Assembly: GCA_002083825.1 (NCBI GenBank)
Contig: DAZV01000026.1
Span: 186,001-250,000, forward strand
Origin: Candidatus Sericytochromatia bacterium S15B-MN24 CBMW_12
GTDB taxonomy: Bacteria > Cyanobacteriota > Sericytochromatia > S15B-MN24 > UBA4093
DNA length: 64,000 bases
Direction: 5' to 3'
Shown: one piece after another, positions 17,701 through 25,094 of the stretch
Layout: each line of letters opens with the position of its first letter
How positions within the stretch are numbered: position 1 is the first letter of the stretch
Notes under the pieces: model-generated
What the model was told of the DNA's origin: nothing
Database searches by the model: none
The model's input: the letters and a program-made list of their open reading frames with translations, nothing else
Program-made: the position numbers and the translations under genes

Positions 17701-19858
17701 CGAGGACGGGAAGAAGTCCGGCAATCCCGAGTTCGACGAGCGAGCGTCTCTGGTGCTCTCCGAGGCGTACTTGCGTCTGGGGGAGTTCGACTCGGCGCGG
17801 ACGGTCCTGGCGGGACTGGAGAGCCCTCACGCACGCTTCCTGATGGCGGCGATCGCCCTGCGTCAAGGCCACCTCACCGAGGCCGACCGCCTCGGAGCCG
17901 AGGCCTTCCTGGAAGCCACCGATCGCCATGCCGAGCGCCTGATCGTGCGAACCCGCCTCTTGCTCGGGGAGGTGGCCTTCTCGCGCGGGGACATTTCCGG
18001 CGCGCGGATTCACTTCGAGGAAGCCGCCAGCATGGCCCGCGAATGCGGCGCCGCGCTCCTGGCTTGCCATGCGACCTTCGGGCTCGCGGCCTGCATCGGG
18101 CGAAATCAGGAGGGCTACGCGGCCTTGCGAAAGGTGCGCACGGCCCTGCAGACCTTGCTGGATCGCCTGAGCGCGCGAGCTCGCGAAAACCTCCTCTGTC
18201 TGGAAGAGCCCTGGCGAATCCAGCAGGGTGACTTCGATTCCCTGCACCACGAAGAAACGGCCCCCGAAAAGGGCGTTTCGGAACGCCGCTACCTGGAGTC
18301 GCTCCAGCGCGAGCGGGACTTGCAGGCCGAACTCGAAACGCTGGGCGCGGCCAAGCGTCGACTGGAAATTCTCAATCGCTTCACCTCGGAAACCCAGGGC
18401 ATCACCGATTACGACTGTTTGCTGGAGCGCATGGTGGCGCTCGTGGCATCCTTGCTGGAAGCCGATTCGGGTCTCTTGTTGCTGCCCGACGATCATGGCG
18501 AGCTGAAGATCCGCTCCACCTACAACCTCGAGCCCGGAAAGGCCCTGGCCTTCAGCCGGAGCATCGCCGAGGCGAGCTTCCGCTCGGGAACCACCACCTT
18601 CATCGCGGACGCGCTGGGGGGCTCGGACTTCTCGACGCAGCGGAGCGTCATGGATCTGCAGATCCGCGCGGCCCTCTCGGTTCCCCTGCGCGTGCAGGAT
18701 CGCGTGCTGGGAGTCATCTACGTCGACCGTCAGACGGTTCATCACGGCTTCTCGGAGGACGATCGCAGGCTGGTGGAGGCTATCGCTCTCCAGGCCGCCC
18801 AGAGCCTGGACAATGCCCGCCTGCTCGCCGAGACCCGCAAGAAGGCCCGCCAGATGGAGATGCTCAACCAGCTCGCACGCTCGGTCTCGGTCTCCTTGGT
18901 CCTCTCCGAGGTCCTCTCCAAGATCGGCCGGGCGGCGCTCGAACTCTCCGGCGCGGACCGCGCCATGATCCTCATGCGCGGCGACGACGACCTCCTCTGC
19001 CGGACGGCCTGCGATCGCGACGGCATGCTGGATCCCGAAACCGTCTCCTTCTCCCAGACGGTAGGCCATCAAGTCCTGGCGACGGGCGAGCCTTTCTGCG
19101 ACCTGGATACCCAGGCCAATGCCCACTTGCAGGCACAGCGCAGCATCATGGCGCTGGATCTGCGGACGATCCTCTGCGTGCCTCTGCTGACCCGGGAGCA
19201 GTCCATGGGCGTGCTCTACGTGGACTCCAAGGAGGTCATGGGGGCCTTCGGGACGCAGGAACTCGATTTGCTGACGGCGATCGCGAGCCAGGCCTCGATC
19301 GCCATCACCAACGCCCAGCTCTACGAGCGAGCGACCGTGGACGGTCTCACGCGCCTCTACGTCCGCTCCTTCTTCGAACAGCGCCTGAGCCAGGAGTTGA
19401 TTCGTTCCCAGCGGTTCGGTGAGCCGGTATCGGTACTGATGCTGGACGTCGACCACTTCAAGAAGTTCAACGATACCTACGGCCATGCCGTCGGGGACCT
19501 GGTGTTGAAGCTGGTGGCGGACGTCATCCGCAAGACGATTCGCGAGGACATCGACATTCCCGCCCGCTTCGGCGGCGAGGAGATGCTGGTCTTGATGCCC
19601 GATACCGGCATCGAAGGTGCGGCGGTCCTGGCCGAGCGCGTTCGCGCGGCCATCGAGGGGGCCGCGTTGCCGCATAGTGATGGCTCGATCTTGCGGGTCA
19701 AGGTCAGCGGGGGGGTCGCCACGGCCCCGGATCACGGCATGACGGCGTCCGACCTCATCGAGGCGGCGGACGCCGCGCTCTATCATTCAAAGCGAAACGG
19801 CCGCAACCAGGTGACGCCCTTTCAGCTCGGCATGACGGCGGACGCCAAAGCCAAGTAA
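14714..19858 (+). CDS. Giant signalling protein: Ser/Thr kinase - AAA ATPase - TPR - GAF - GAF - GGDEF
   Basis: About 1714 residues. Order: kinase domain (about 10-260); AAA-type ATPase (Walker A GPAGIGKSR near 302, Walker B VLLLDDW near 408); a long TPR-like helical region (about 600-1180); a coiled linker; two GAF domains (about 1232-1375 and 1382-1540); and a GGDEF diguanylate-cyclase domain (about 1542-1709) with GGEEM in the signature position near 1619. Odd: the kinase catalytic loop reads HADVGPAN in place of HRDxKPxN, so the arginine and catalytic lysine are lost while DFG and APE remain; the kinase may be weak or inactive. I chose ATG 14714 because GGAG lies six bases upstream; 14690 is an alternative. 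It probably links ligand sensing to cyclic-di-GMP output. Targets are unknown. Confidence 0.88.
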   Translation: MMTRTLANRYQVLGTLGEGGGGKVLLVEDQIRGRRLAMKLLAPSLRNPDGILRFKQEFRLMAQLRHPRLVEVFDYGTSDDGTPFYTMELIEGEDLPAGPLSPADLHAVLVQLAEVLAFIHSRGYVHADVGPANVRRLADGTLKLIDFGLMSPLGQAAGSPRGTPAYMAPESVRGARLDARTDLYSLGALAYHLATARPVFGDDDALAVMRSHLDREPLPPTAFNPDLALEIERILLKLLAKDPLRRFSSASELLRVLGAKVDDSGPPSLLASHFVGRARALEALTHALSLLADGRGGSHWISGPAGIGKSRLLEEIRLRAQLEGALVLTGVATEQGVPFGPLLEPIRAALSAIEPRRIESSRSALGTLLPEWHREGDLSFDPQKEKARLQNAVVDVFAALLETRPVVLLLDDWQWADASSRELLKALSRLISDSPLLVLGADRAPAEEVDAVFLAPFGASEVAEIAGALLGEATLDGRFLERLREATSGLPLAVESAIRYLAGHGGLRYEAGCWTVLAEATELLARANDAQALFEEQVAELSPGARRMAELVAVLGRPFRLGQVMAVLGAEESGVFAAIAELERGAVLTRKGDRLWFVSGQQAEVITRLTSQAERRALHTALAEVILREGVAEDDLESLNDLARHALNGETPEVGVAPALSAARKNLSLFALVEARQLLEAVLPHLSEPEQKLATLRMLGDVARFSSELDEAERLYQEALAMNPPPLGEGVIRTNFAVCAQIRSNHALALSRLAEARPFLEEAPAEWLRCVMFQARNHYFIGETDKAIVDCEEALPRARALANPLRLSGVLGFLGMLYALAANRPHEGVTLLLEALEVSEPLGDKVGLNDTLNLLGNAQLACGDILGAEAAFARTLSLSRETGARGELTAAHINLALAAHERGRAGTEAMEAEQAREEADAIGNTVYHGIATVLLAAAKAADTELDAAFGLLDDVGARLEREPNAYLKTMWRAFGAEVQLYAGDLLEACLWAELALEDGKKSGNPEFDERASLVLSEAYLRLGEFDSARTVLAGLESPHARFLMAAIALRQGHLTEADRLGAEAFLEATDRHAERLIVRTRLLLGEVAFSRGDISGARIHFEEAASMARECGAALLACHATFGLAACIGRNQEGYAALRKVRTALQTLLDRLSARARENLLCLEEPWRIQQGDFDSLHHEETAPEKGVSERRYLESLQRERDLQAELETLGAAKRRLEILNRFTSETQGITDYDCLLERMVALVASLLEADSGLLLLPDDHGELKIRSTYNLEPGKALAFSRSIAEASFRSGTTTFIADALGGSDFSTQRSVMDLQIRAALSVPLRVQDRVLGVIYVDRQTVHHGFSEDDRRLVEAIALQAAQSLDNARLLAETRKKARQMEMLNQLARSVSVSLVLSEVLSKIGRAALELSGADRAMILMRGDDDLLCRTACDRDGMLDPETVSFSQTVGHQVLATGEPFCDLDTQANAHLQAQRSIMALDLRTILCVPLLTREQSMGVLYVDSKEVMGAFGTQELDLLTAIASQASIAITNAQLYERATVDGLTRLYVRSFFEQRLSQELIRSQRFGEPVSVLMLDVDHFKKFNDTYGHAVGDLVLKLVADVIRKTIREDIDIPARFGGEEMLVLMPDTGIEGAAVLAERVRAAIEGAALPHSDGSILRVKVSGGVATAPDHGMTASDLIEAADAALYHSKRNGRNQVTPFQLGMTADAKAK

Positions 19859-19930
19859 TCGGCGGATTCTTGCCGAATGTCCCTTGGTATCCCCCCACGG
19901 CTGAAGCTGGGAGAGGATGTCTAGAGCTAA

Positions 19931-20164
19931 TCAGGTGATCGAGCGGCTGGCGAGCAACGCGTCGAGCTCGCGGGAACGCGTGAAGACGTCCTGCTGGTAG
20001 GTCTTCCGTTCCTGCTCGCGGGCCTTCTGCTGGGTCGAAAGCTGAGCGTCGAGATTTTGAACGGCCCGAAGGATGCGGTCGTCGACGGAGCGGACGGCCG
20101 TGTCGGGGGAGATGCGGTTGAAGGGGATCAGCGGGTTCAACGCTGAATTCGTTGCCTGGCTCAT
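19931..20164 (-). CDS. Small coiled-coil protein, unknown function
   Basis: A 77-residue protein starting MSQATNSALNPLIPFNRISP. The start was chosen at 20164 because GAGGTGACC lies directly upstream; an upstream in-frame start at 20233 has no such site and would overlap the divergent neighbour. Residues 25-70 are rich in Q, E, K and R with a heptad-like pattern (VQNLDAQLSTQQKAREQERK), suggesting a helix or coiled coil. No family was recognised. It is convergent with the giant kinase gene and divergent from the next exported protein. Confidence 0.6.
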   Translation of the reverse strand: MSQATNSALNPLIPFNRISPDTAVRSVDDRILRAVQNLDAQLSTQQKAREQERKTYQQDVFTRSRELDALLASRSIT

Positions 20165-20271
20165 GGTCACCTCGCGTCTCCTTGCTCTAGAATTATCGGG
20201 AGGGAGTCGCGAGCCTTTCGTACATGTGCTCAAGCTTAAACCAAGGTTTACGGGTTCACAGGGAGGTGGGG

Positions 20272-20922
20272 ATGCGTTGGCGGGCGGGTTTGCTTATCGC
20301 GCTGCTGGTCTCGGCGGGGCTCTCGATCGATTTTTACCGGCCCGCGGCGGCGGTGTCGCCGGAGCGCATGGAAACGGCCTACCGATCCCTGACGATCGAC
20401 GGCTATTTCGACGCCTCGGACGCGGAGCAGTTGGTACTGCTTGCGCTTTCGGACGATTTGCTGATCACGAGGCCCGAGGCGGTCTATATCACGGAGCGCC
20501 TGACGCGTCACGCCCTGACGGAGGTCGAGGCACCGGTTGCCGACCCAGCCGATGGCGTCTGGGTGCAGCGTGGCAGGCGCCTATTGGTGCAGGCGCTGCG
20601 CGCGGGAATCGGCGGAACGGAGTACCGGCGTGCGATGCAGCAACTTGTGGTCCTGGCGATGGATCCCGCCATCGGGCTTGCCGAGCGGTTTCGGTTGCTG
20701 GAGCTGCTGGACCGGTACCGGCGGGTGGATCCGGCGGTCGGGACGCGAGACGTGCTGGAAGGTGTCGCGCTCTTGTTGACCAATCCCGAGGAAGCGCGCC
20801 TGGACCGGGAGCAACGGCGCAAGCTGGAGCTACTGGAAAAGGAGTTTCAGGTGCCGGTGATCCTCGACGGGAGAGGCGAGGCCCCCCCGGATCCCAAGGT
20901 GGTGATCCCGCCTTTTCATTAG
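20272..20922 (+). CDS. Exported or membrane-anchored protein, unknown function
   Basis: Protein of 216 residues beginning MRWRAGLLIALLVSAGLSID, a signal peptide or anchor. The ATG at 20272 follows GGGAGGTGGGG and was preferred over the open frame extending to 20224. The mature part is mostly helical (DGYFDASDAEQLVLLAL, YRRAMQQLVVLAMD, RREQRR-like segment), ending in a proline-rich tail (GEAPPDPKVVIPPFH). No cysteine lipobox and no recognisable enzyme motif. It is convergent with the 123-residue protein that follows. Confidence 0.6.
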   Translation: MRWRAGLLIALLVSAGLSIDFYRPAAAVSPERMETAYRSLTIDGYFDASDAEQLVLLALSDDLLITRPEAVYITERLTRHALTEVEAPVADPADGVWVQRGRRLLVQALRAGIGGTEYRRAMQQLVVLAMDPAIGLAERFRLLELLDRYRRVDPAVGTRDVLEGVALLLTNPEEARLDREQRRKLELLEKEFQVPVILDGRGEAPPDPKVVIPPFH

Positions 20923-20965
20923 AGCAAAGCTCGTTACGGCGCTCTCTCGCTGCCTTACGAAACAG

Positions 20966-20976
20966 CCGCTGGCGCT
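20966..20976 (+). repeat. Single CCGCTGGCGCT repeat copy
   Basis: One-base variant of the element repeated five times at 6795-6877. It overlaps the stop codon of the 123-residue minus-strand gene. Confidence 0.45.
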
Positions 20977-21346
20977 AGGCTTCGCTGGTCCGGGTGCTTT
21001 GCTGGTGGCGGGCCCGGCTGGCGGCGTCCGAGACACTCTGAGGCCGCTGGGAGTAAGCGCTTTCCCCCCCGGGAGCGACGCCTTCCGGCGGGGGCGGAAC
21101 CTCGTCGGTCATGCGCATCCAGCTCATCTCGTAGCCGCGCCCCTGGTAGCTGACCAGTTCGGGGTCGAGATCGTCGAGGAGCACCAGGTGAAAGTTGTTT
21201 TCGTCGAGGAATTTCTTGAGCACCACCAGCTGGGGCATGCCCTCGGATGCAGCCAGTTCGCGACCGGCCGAGAGGAACTCGGTGATGAGATCCTCGGCTT
21301 CCGCCAGTTGATCCGGGAAAACGAGCTGAAGGTCGAACAGCGGCAT
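20975..21346 (-). CDS. Small protein of unknown function
   Basis: Protein of 123 residues starting MPLFDLQLVFPDQLAEAEDLITEF. GGAGGAG is placed six bases before the ATG, so it is likely to be translated. The first 85 residues look like a compact alpha/beta domain (MPQLVVLKKFLDENNFHLVLLDDLD); the last 35 are low-complexity (PPPPEGVAPGGES ... RARHQQSTRTSEA). Its stop codon lies inside a CCGCTGGCGCT repeat copy, so the tail may have been altered by that repeat. No family was recognised. Confidence 0.6.
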   Translation of the reverse strand: MPLFDLQLVFPDQLAEAEDLITEFLSAGRELAASEGMPQLVVLKKFLDENNFHLVLLDDLDPELVSYQGRGYEMSWMRMTDEVPPPPEGVAPGGESAYSQRPQSVSDAASRARHQQSTRTSEA

Positions 21347-21428
21347 CGAGGGCTCCTCCGCATACAGGGCAAGCTATCCCCATATACCCGTGATGAAACG
21401 CCTTTCAACCTAGTCTTCCTCTAACTTG

Positions 21429-21779
21429 CCCCCCCTCGCTCAGGCGCAGCCTACCTGGGCCCACAGGCCCAATGGGGGGGCTACGGGGGGGTGTTCGCCG
21501 GCGAAGCCATGGCCCCTCATCTTCCGCTAACATGTCCCCCCTCGATGGGGGGGCTACGGGGGGGTGTTCGCCGGCGAAGCCATGGCCCCTAATCTTCCGC
21601 TAATCCGCCCCCCTCGATGGGGGGCTACGGGGGGTGTTCGCCGGCGAAGCCATGGCGTTCCTTATTTCTTCTGACTCACCATGGGGCGAGTTAATGAACC
21701 TGGGATCAGTAACCCCCCCCCCGCCCCCCCATCGAGGGGGGGTATAGGGGGGCGCCGGCGCAGCCATGGCGTTCCTTAT
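21429..21779 (+). repeat. Cluster 1 of the dispersed G/C-run repeat
   Basis: Three to four tandem copies of a unit of about 71 bp. Each unit has a C6-TCGA-G6-like hairpin, then CTAC and a second G run, then the palindrome TTCGCCGGCGAA, then GCCATGGC. Copies lie at 21429-21535 (imperfect left end), 21536-21607, 21608-21664 and a diverged one at about 21712-21779. Internal units end with CCTAATCTTCCGCTAA; the final units end with GCCATGGCGTTCCTTA. A second cluster lies at 30090-30305. No protein is encoded. Confidence 0.85.
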
Positions 21780-21976
21780 CAGAAGATCGCCCCCCATGCG
21801 CTGTACAACCATGATTCGGCGCCTCGAGCCGCGCCCACCCCCCTTGCTGGGGTTCCGTTGACAGATCGACTCCCCTCCCGGTACGCTGAGGGGGGCCCTT
21901 ATAGGCTTCTGGAGCCGTTTGAGGGGCGTTCGGCCCCCTTCGATATAAAGGATCCCGCGCCTCGAGTGGGCCGGGA
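21780..21976. other. Region between repeat cluster 1 and lipA
   Basis: About 200 bp of non-coding DNA. It holds the lipA promoter candidate and two short GC hairpins (CCCCTC/GAGGGG near 21871-21894, GGGGC/GCCCC near 21926-21940). The first bases after the cluster share CCCATGCGCTG with the flank of cluster 2 near 30321. Confidence 0.4.
21858..21887 (+). promoter_or_regulatory. Sigma70-like promoter for lipA-pdh operon
   Basis: Perfect -35 TTGACA at 21858-21863, 18-base spacer, and a weaker -10 TACGCT at 21882-21887, about 90 bp before lipA. The -10 is overlapped by a CCCCTC/GAGGGG inverted repeat that could be regulatory. Confidence 0.5.
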
Positions 21977-22906
21977 ATGATTGCCATGAGCGAACCTCAG
22001 CAGGACCCCCGGCGCAAGCCGGAGTGGTTGAAGATCCGCCCGCCGTCCGGCGACACCTACCTCTCCATCAAGGAGCGAGTCACCGAGCTCAAGCTGCATA
22101 CCGTCTGTCAGGAGGCTTCCTGCCCGAACATCGGCGAGTGCTGGGGGGGCGGAACCGCCACCCTCATGCTCATGGGAGACACCTGCACCCGCGGCTGCCG
22201 TTTCTGCCACATCAAGACCGCCAAGAACCCGAATCCCCTCGACCCCCACGAGCCCGAAAACGTCTCGGGAACCGTCGAGACCATGAAACTCGAGTACGTC
22301 GTCCTCACCTCGGTGGACCGCGACGACCTCGAGGACGGGGGATCCAACCACTTCGCCGAGACCATCCGCGCCATCAAGCGCCGGACCCCCAAGGTGATCA
22401 CCGAGGTCCTCATCCCGGACTTTCAGGGCAACGTCGACCAGCTCCGAAACGTCGTCGATGCCGGCGCCGAGGTGGTGGCTCACAACATCGAAACCGTCGA
22501 GAGCCTGACCCCCAAGGTGCGCGATCGCCGAGCCACCTACCGGCAGTCCCTCAAGGTCCTGGCCGATATCAAGGCCATGAGCCCGCAGACCTTCACCAAG
22601 AGCTCGATCATGCTCGGGCTGGGCGAGACCCGCGAGGAGATCATCCAGGCCATGCACGACCTTCGCGAAGCGGGCTGCGACATCCTCACCTTCGGGCAGT
22701 ATCTGCAGCCCACTCAGCGCCACCTCAAGGTGGTCGAGTTCGTTCATCCCGATGTCTTCGAGGAGTACAAAATCTTGGCCGAGGCCGAGGGCTTCCTCTA
22801 CGTCGCGAGCGGCCCCTTGGTCCGCTCTTCGTACCGTGCCGGCGAGTTCTTCATCAAAGGCATCCTGGAGAAACAAGGCCGCTTAACCACGAGCGCTAAT
22901 AGCTAA
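21977..22906 (+). CDS. lipA: Lipoyl synthase
   Basis: Radical-SAM enzyme that inserts two sulfurs into protein-bound octanoate to form lipoate on E2 subunits. Seen: auxiliary-cluster motif CQEASCPNIGEC, radical-SAM motif CTRGCRFC, and the C-terminal RSSYRAGEFF carrying the conserved RSSY. Length of about 309 residues is normal. The start may be 21977 or the ATG at 21986; GGGA upstream favours neither strongly. It heads a cluster with the 2-oxoacid dehydrogenase genes and lipB, so the cofactor and its acceptor are made together. The E1 alpha gene starts about 30 bp downstream. Confidence 0.95.
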   Translation: MIAMSEPQQDPRRKPEWLKIRPPSGDTYLSIKERVTELKLHTVCQEASCPNIGECWGGGTATLMLMGDTCTRGCRFCHIKTAKNPNPLDPHEPENVSGTVETMKLEYVVLTSVDRDDLEDGGSNHFAETIRAIKRRTPKVITEVLIPDFQGNVDQLRNVVDAGAEVVAHNIETVESLTPKVRDRRATYRQSLKVLADIKAMSPQTFTKSSIMLGLGETREEIIQAMHDLREAGCDILTFGQYLQPTQRHLKVVEFVHPDVFEEYKILAEAEGFLYVASGPLVRSSYRAGEFFIKGILEKQGRLTTSANS

Positions 22907-22922
22907 TAGCTAAAAGCTAATA
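22895..22922 (+). repeat. AGCTAATA short tandem repeat
   Basis: Three to four consecutive copies of AGCTAATA or AGCTAAAA lie across the lipA stop codon and the gap to the E1 alpha gene. Strikingly AT-rich for this genome. Confidence 0.7.
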
Positions 22923-22938
22923 CATGAAGGAGATCCCA

Positions 22939-24111
22939 GTGAGCTTTGTAGACGTTAAGGTCGGAAAGGTCGTACCCATGTCGGGCGAACCCTACTCCGT
23001 GCTCAATGATGATGGCAGCGCCAACCTGGACCGGATGCCCAACATCCCCCGGGAGGATTTGCTCAAGCTCTACCGCGCCATGGTCAAGACCCGTGCCTAC
23101 GACCAGCGCATGATCACCCTGCAGCGCCAGGGCCGCCTCGGCTTCTACCTCGGCTCCACCGGCGAAGAAGCCGCGACCGTGGGCTCCGCGTTCGCCCTGC
23201 GCGAATCCGACTGGATCTTCCCCTGCTACCGCGAGCAGGGCGCCTACATCTGGCGGGGAATCACCATCCAGGAGATGACCAACCAGTGCTACGGCAACGC
23301 CCTCGATGGCACCAAGGGCCGCCAGATGCCGGTGCACTACTCCTTCCGCCACAAGAATATCGTCTCCATCTCGAGCCCCCTTGCCACCCAGTTGCCCCAG
23401 GCCGTGGGCGCCGCCTACGCCGCCAAGCTCAAGAAGGAAGACACCGTCGTCCTGACCTACTTCGGTGAAGGCTCGACCTCCGAGGGCGACTTCCACGTCG
23501 GCCTCAACTTCGCCGGCGTCTGGAACGTCGCCACCATCTTCTTCTGCCGCAACAACGGCTGGGCCATCTCCACCCCCCGCGAGATCCAGACCGCCAGCGA
23601 AACCTTCGCCCAGAAGGCCCAGGCCTATGGCGTCGAGGGCGTCCTGGTCGACGGAAACGACATCTTCGCCGTCATCGAGGTCACCCGCCGCGCCGTCGAG
23701 AAGGCCCGCAACGGCGGTGGCCCGACCATGATCGAGGCCGTCACCTACCGCGTCGGCCCCCACTCCACCTCCGACGATCCCTCGGGCTACCGCAACGAGG
23801 AAGACGTCAAGGCCTGGGAAAAGAAGGACCCCATCGAGCGCTTCCGCCGCTACCTCTCCAAGGTCGGCCTCTGGAACCAGAACTTCGAGGACAAGCTCCA
23901 GGAAGAACTCAAGCTCGAGATCATGACCGCCATCGAGATCGCCGAAAAGGCTCCGGCTCCCACCCCGGAGACCATCTTCGAGGACGTCTTCTCCGACATC
24001 CCCTGGCACCTCCAGGAACAGCGCGAAGAACTCCTGACCCACCTCGAAGGCCTCAAAAGCGCCGGCTCGAACTCCGGCGCCGGCGGCACAGTCGCTAAGG
24101 AGAACCACTAA
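22939..24111 (+). CDS. pdhA: 2-oxoacid (pyruvate) dehydrogenase E1 component, alpha subunit
   Basis: Thiamine-diphosphate-dependent decarboxylase subunit of an alpha2-beta2 E1. The TPP motif is present as FGEGSTSEGDFHVGLNFA ... CRNNGWAIS, where the usual GDG reads GEG; also VGPHSTSDDPSGYRN near the phosphorylation-loop region of homologues. The start was moved from ATG 22924 to GTG 22939 because AAGGAG (22927-22932) then lies six bases upstream; the ATG overlaps that ribosome site. About 390 residues. The stop overlaps the start of E1 beta by one base. Family resemblance is also close to branched-chain 2-oxoacid dehydrogenase; linkage to lipA and lipB and its single-copy look favour pyruvate. 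Confidence 0.85.
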   Translation: MSFVDVKVGKVVPMSGEPYSVLNDDGSANLDRMPNIPREDLLKLYRAMVKTRAYDQRMITLQRQGRLGFYLGSTGEEAATVGSAFALRESDWIFPCYREQGAYIWRGITIQEMTNQCYGNALDGTKGRQMPVHYSFRHKNIVSISSPLATQLPQAVGAAYAAKLKKEDTVVLTYFGEGSTSEGDFHVGLNFAGVWNVATIFFCRNNGWAISTPREIQTASETFAQKAQAYGVEGVLVDGNDIFAVIEVTRRAVEKARNGGGPTMIEAVTYRVGPHSTSDDPSGYRNEEDVKAWEKKDPIERFRRYLSKVGLWNQNFEDKLQEELKLEIMTAIEIAEKAPAPTPETIFEDVFSDIPWHLQEQREELLTHLEGLKSAGSNSGAGGTVAKENH

Positions 24112-25085
24112 TGCCCACGATGAACATCATCCAGGCGGTCAATGACGCCCTCCGGATCCAGATGAGCCAGGACGATCGCATGGTCATCCTGGGCGAGGAC
24201 GTGGGCAAGTTCGGCGGCGTCTTCCGCGCCACCACCGGCCTGCAGGCCGAGTTCGGCAAGGACCGCGTCATCGACACCCCCCTCTCCGAAGCCGGCATCA
24301 TCGGAACCTCCATCGGCATGGCCCTCTACGGCATGCGCCCGGTGCCCGAGATCCAGTTCGCCGACTTCATCTACCCCGCCTTCGATCACATCGTCAACGA
24401 GTTGGCCAAGTACCGCTACCGCTCCGGCGGCCAGTACCCCTGCCCGGTCGTCATCCGCACCCCCTACGGCGGCGGCATCCGTGGCGGCCACTACCACTCG
24501 CAATCCAACGAAACCTTCTGGGCCCACACCCCCGGCCTCAAGGTCGTCATCCCCGCCACCCCCGAGGATGCCAAGGGACTGCTGCTCTCCGCCATGCGCC
24601 AGGATGACCCGGTCATCTTCATGGAGCCCAAGCGGGTCTACCGCGCGGCCAAGGGTGACGTTTCCACCGGAGACTACACCATCGAACTCGGCAAGGCCAA
24701 GGTGGTCCGTCCCGGCTCCCAGGTGACCGTCATCGCCTACGGCTCGATGACCCACACCGCCCTCGACGCCGCCAAGAAGGCCGAGGCCCTCGGCATGGAC
24801 CCCGAAGTCATCGACCTGCGCTCGATCGTCCCCCTCGACATCGACACCATCATCAAGTCGGTCGAGAAGACCGGCCGGGTGGTGATCGTCCAGGAGGCCC
24901 CCAAGACCGGTGGCTATGCCGCCGAGCTCATGGCCCTCATCAACGAGAAGGCCCTGCTCTCGCTCGAAGCCCCCATGGTCCGGGTTACCGGCTGGGACAC
25001 CCCGTTCCCCTACACGCTCGACCTCGAGTACCTTCCCAGCGCGGAACGGATCGTCGAGGCCATGCAAAAGGTCATCAGGTTCTAG
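24111..25085 (+). CDS. pdhB: 2-oxoacid (pyruvate) dehydrogenase E1 component, beta subunit
   Basis: Second half of the E1 heterotetramer, 324 residues. Conserved blocks include VILGEDVGKFGGVFRATTGL, DTPLSEAGIIGTSIGMA, FADFIYPAFDHIVNELAKYR, GGIRGGHYHSQSNE and VRVTGWDTPFPY. ATG overlaps the preceding TAA (TAATG), with AAGGAG upstream, so the subunits are translationally coupled, which fits equal stoichiometry. The E2 gene follows after nine bases. Confidence 0.92.
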   Translation: MPTMNIIQAVNDALRIQMSQDDRMVILGEDVGKFGGVFRATTGLQAEFGKDRVIDTPLSEAGIIGTSIGMALYGMRPVPEIQFADFIYPAFDHIVNELAKYRYRSGGQYPCPVVIRTPYGGGIRGGHYHSQSNETFWAHTPGLKVVIPATPEDAKGLLLSAMRQDDPVIFMEPKRVYRAAKGDVSTGDYTIELGKAKVVRPGSQVTVIAYGSMTHTALDAAKKAEALGMDPEVIDLRSIVPLDIDTIIKSVEKTGRVVIVQEAPKTGGYAAELMALINEKALLSLEAPMVRVTGWDTPFPYTLDLEYLPSAERIVEAMQKVIRF

Positions 25086-25094
25086 GAGGATAGT

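Noticed and set aside
16799-19786. A 995-codon open frame antisense to the giant kinase, and similar long antisense frames at 24108-26360, 12607-14637 and 50291-51934
   Set aside because: They mirror strongly GC-biased genes, have no recognisable motifs, and the plus-strand genes have clear families. Long antisense frames are expected at this base composition.
21429-21779. Repeat cluster considered as a CRISPR array (also 30090-30305)
   Set aside because: Units are contiguous with no unique spacers of constant length and no cas genes nearby.
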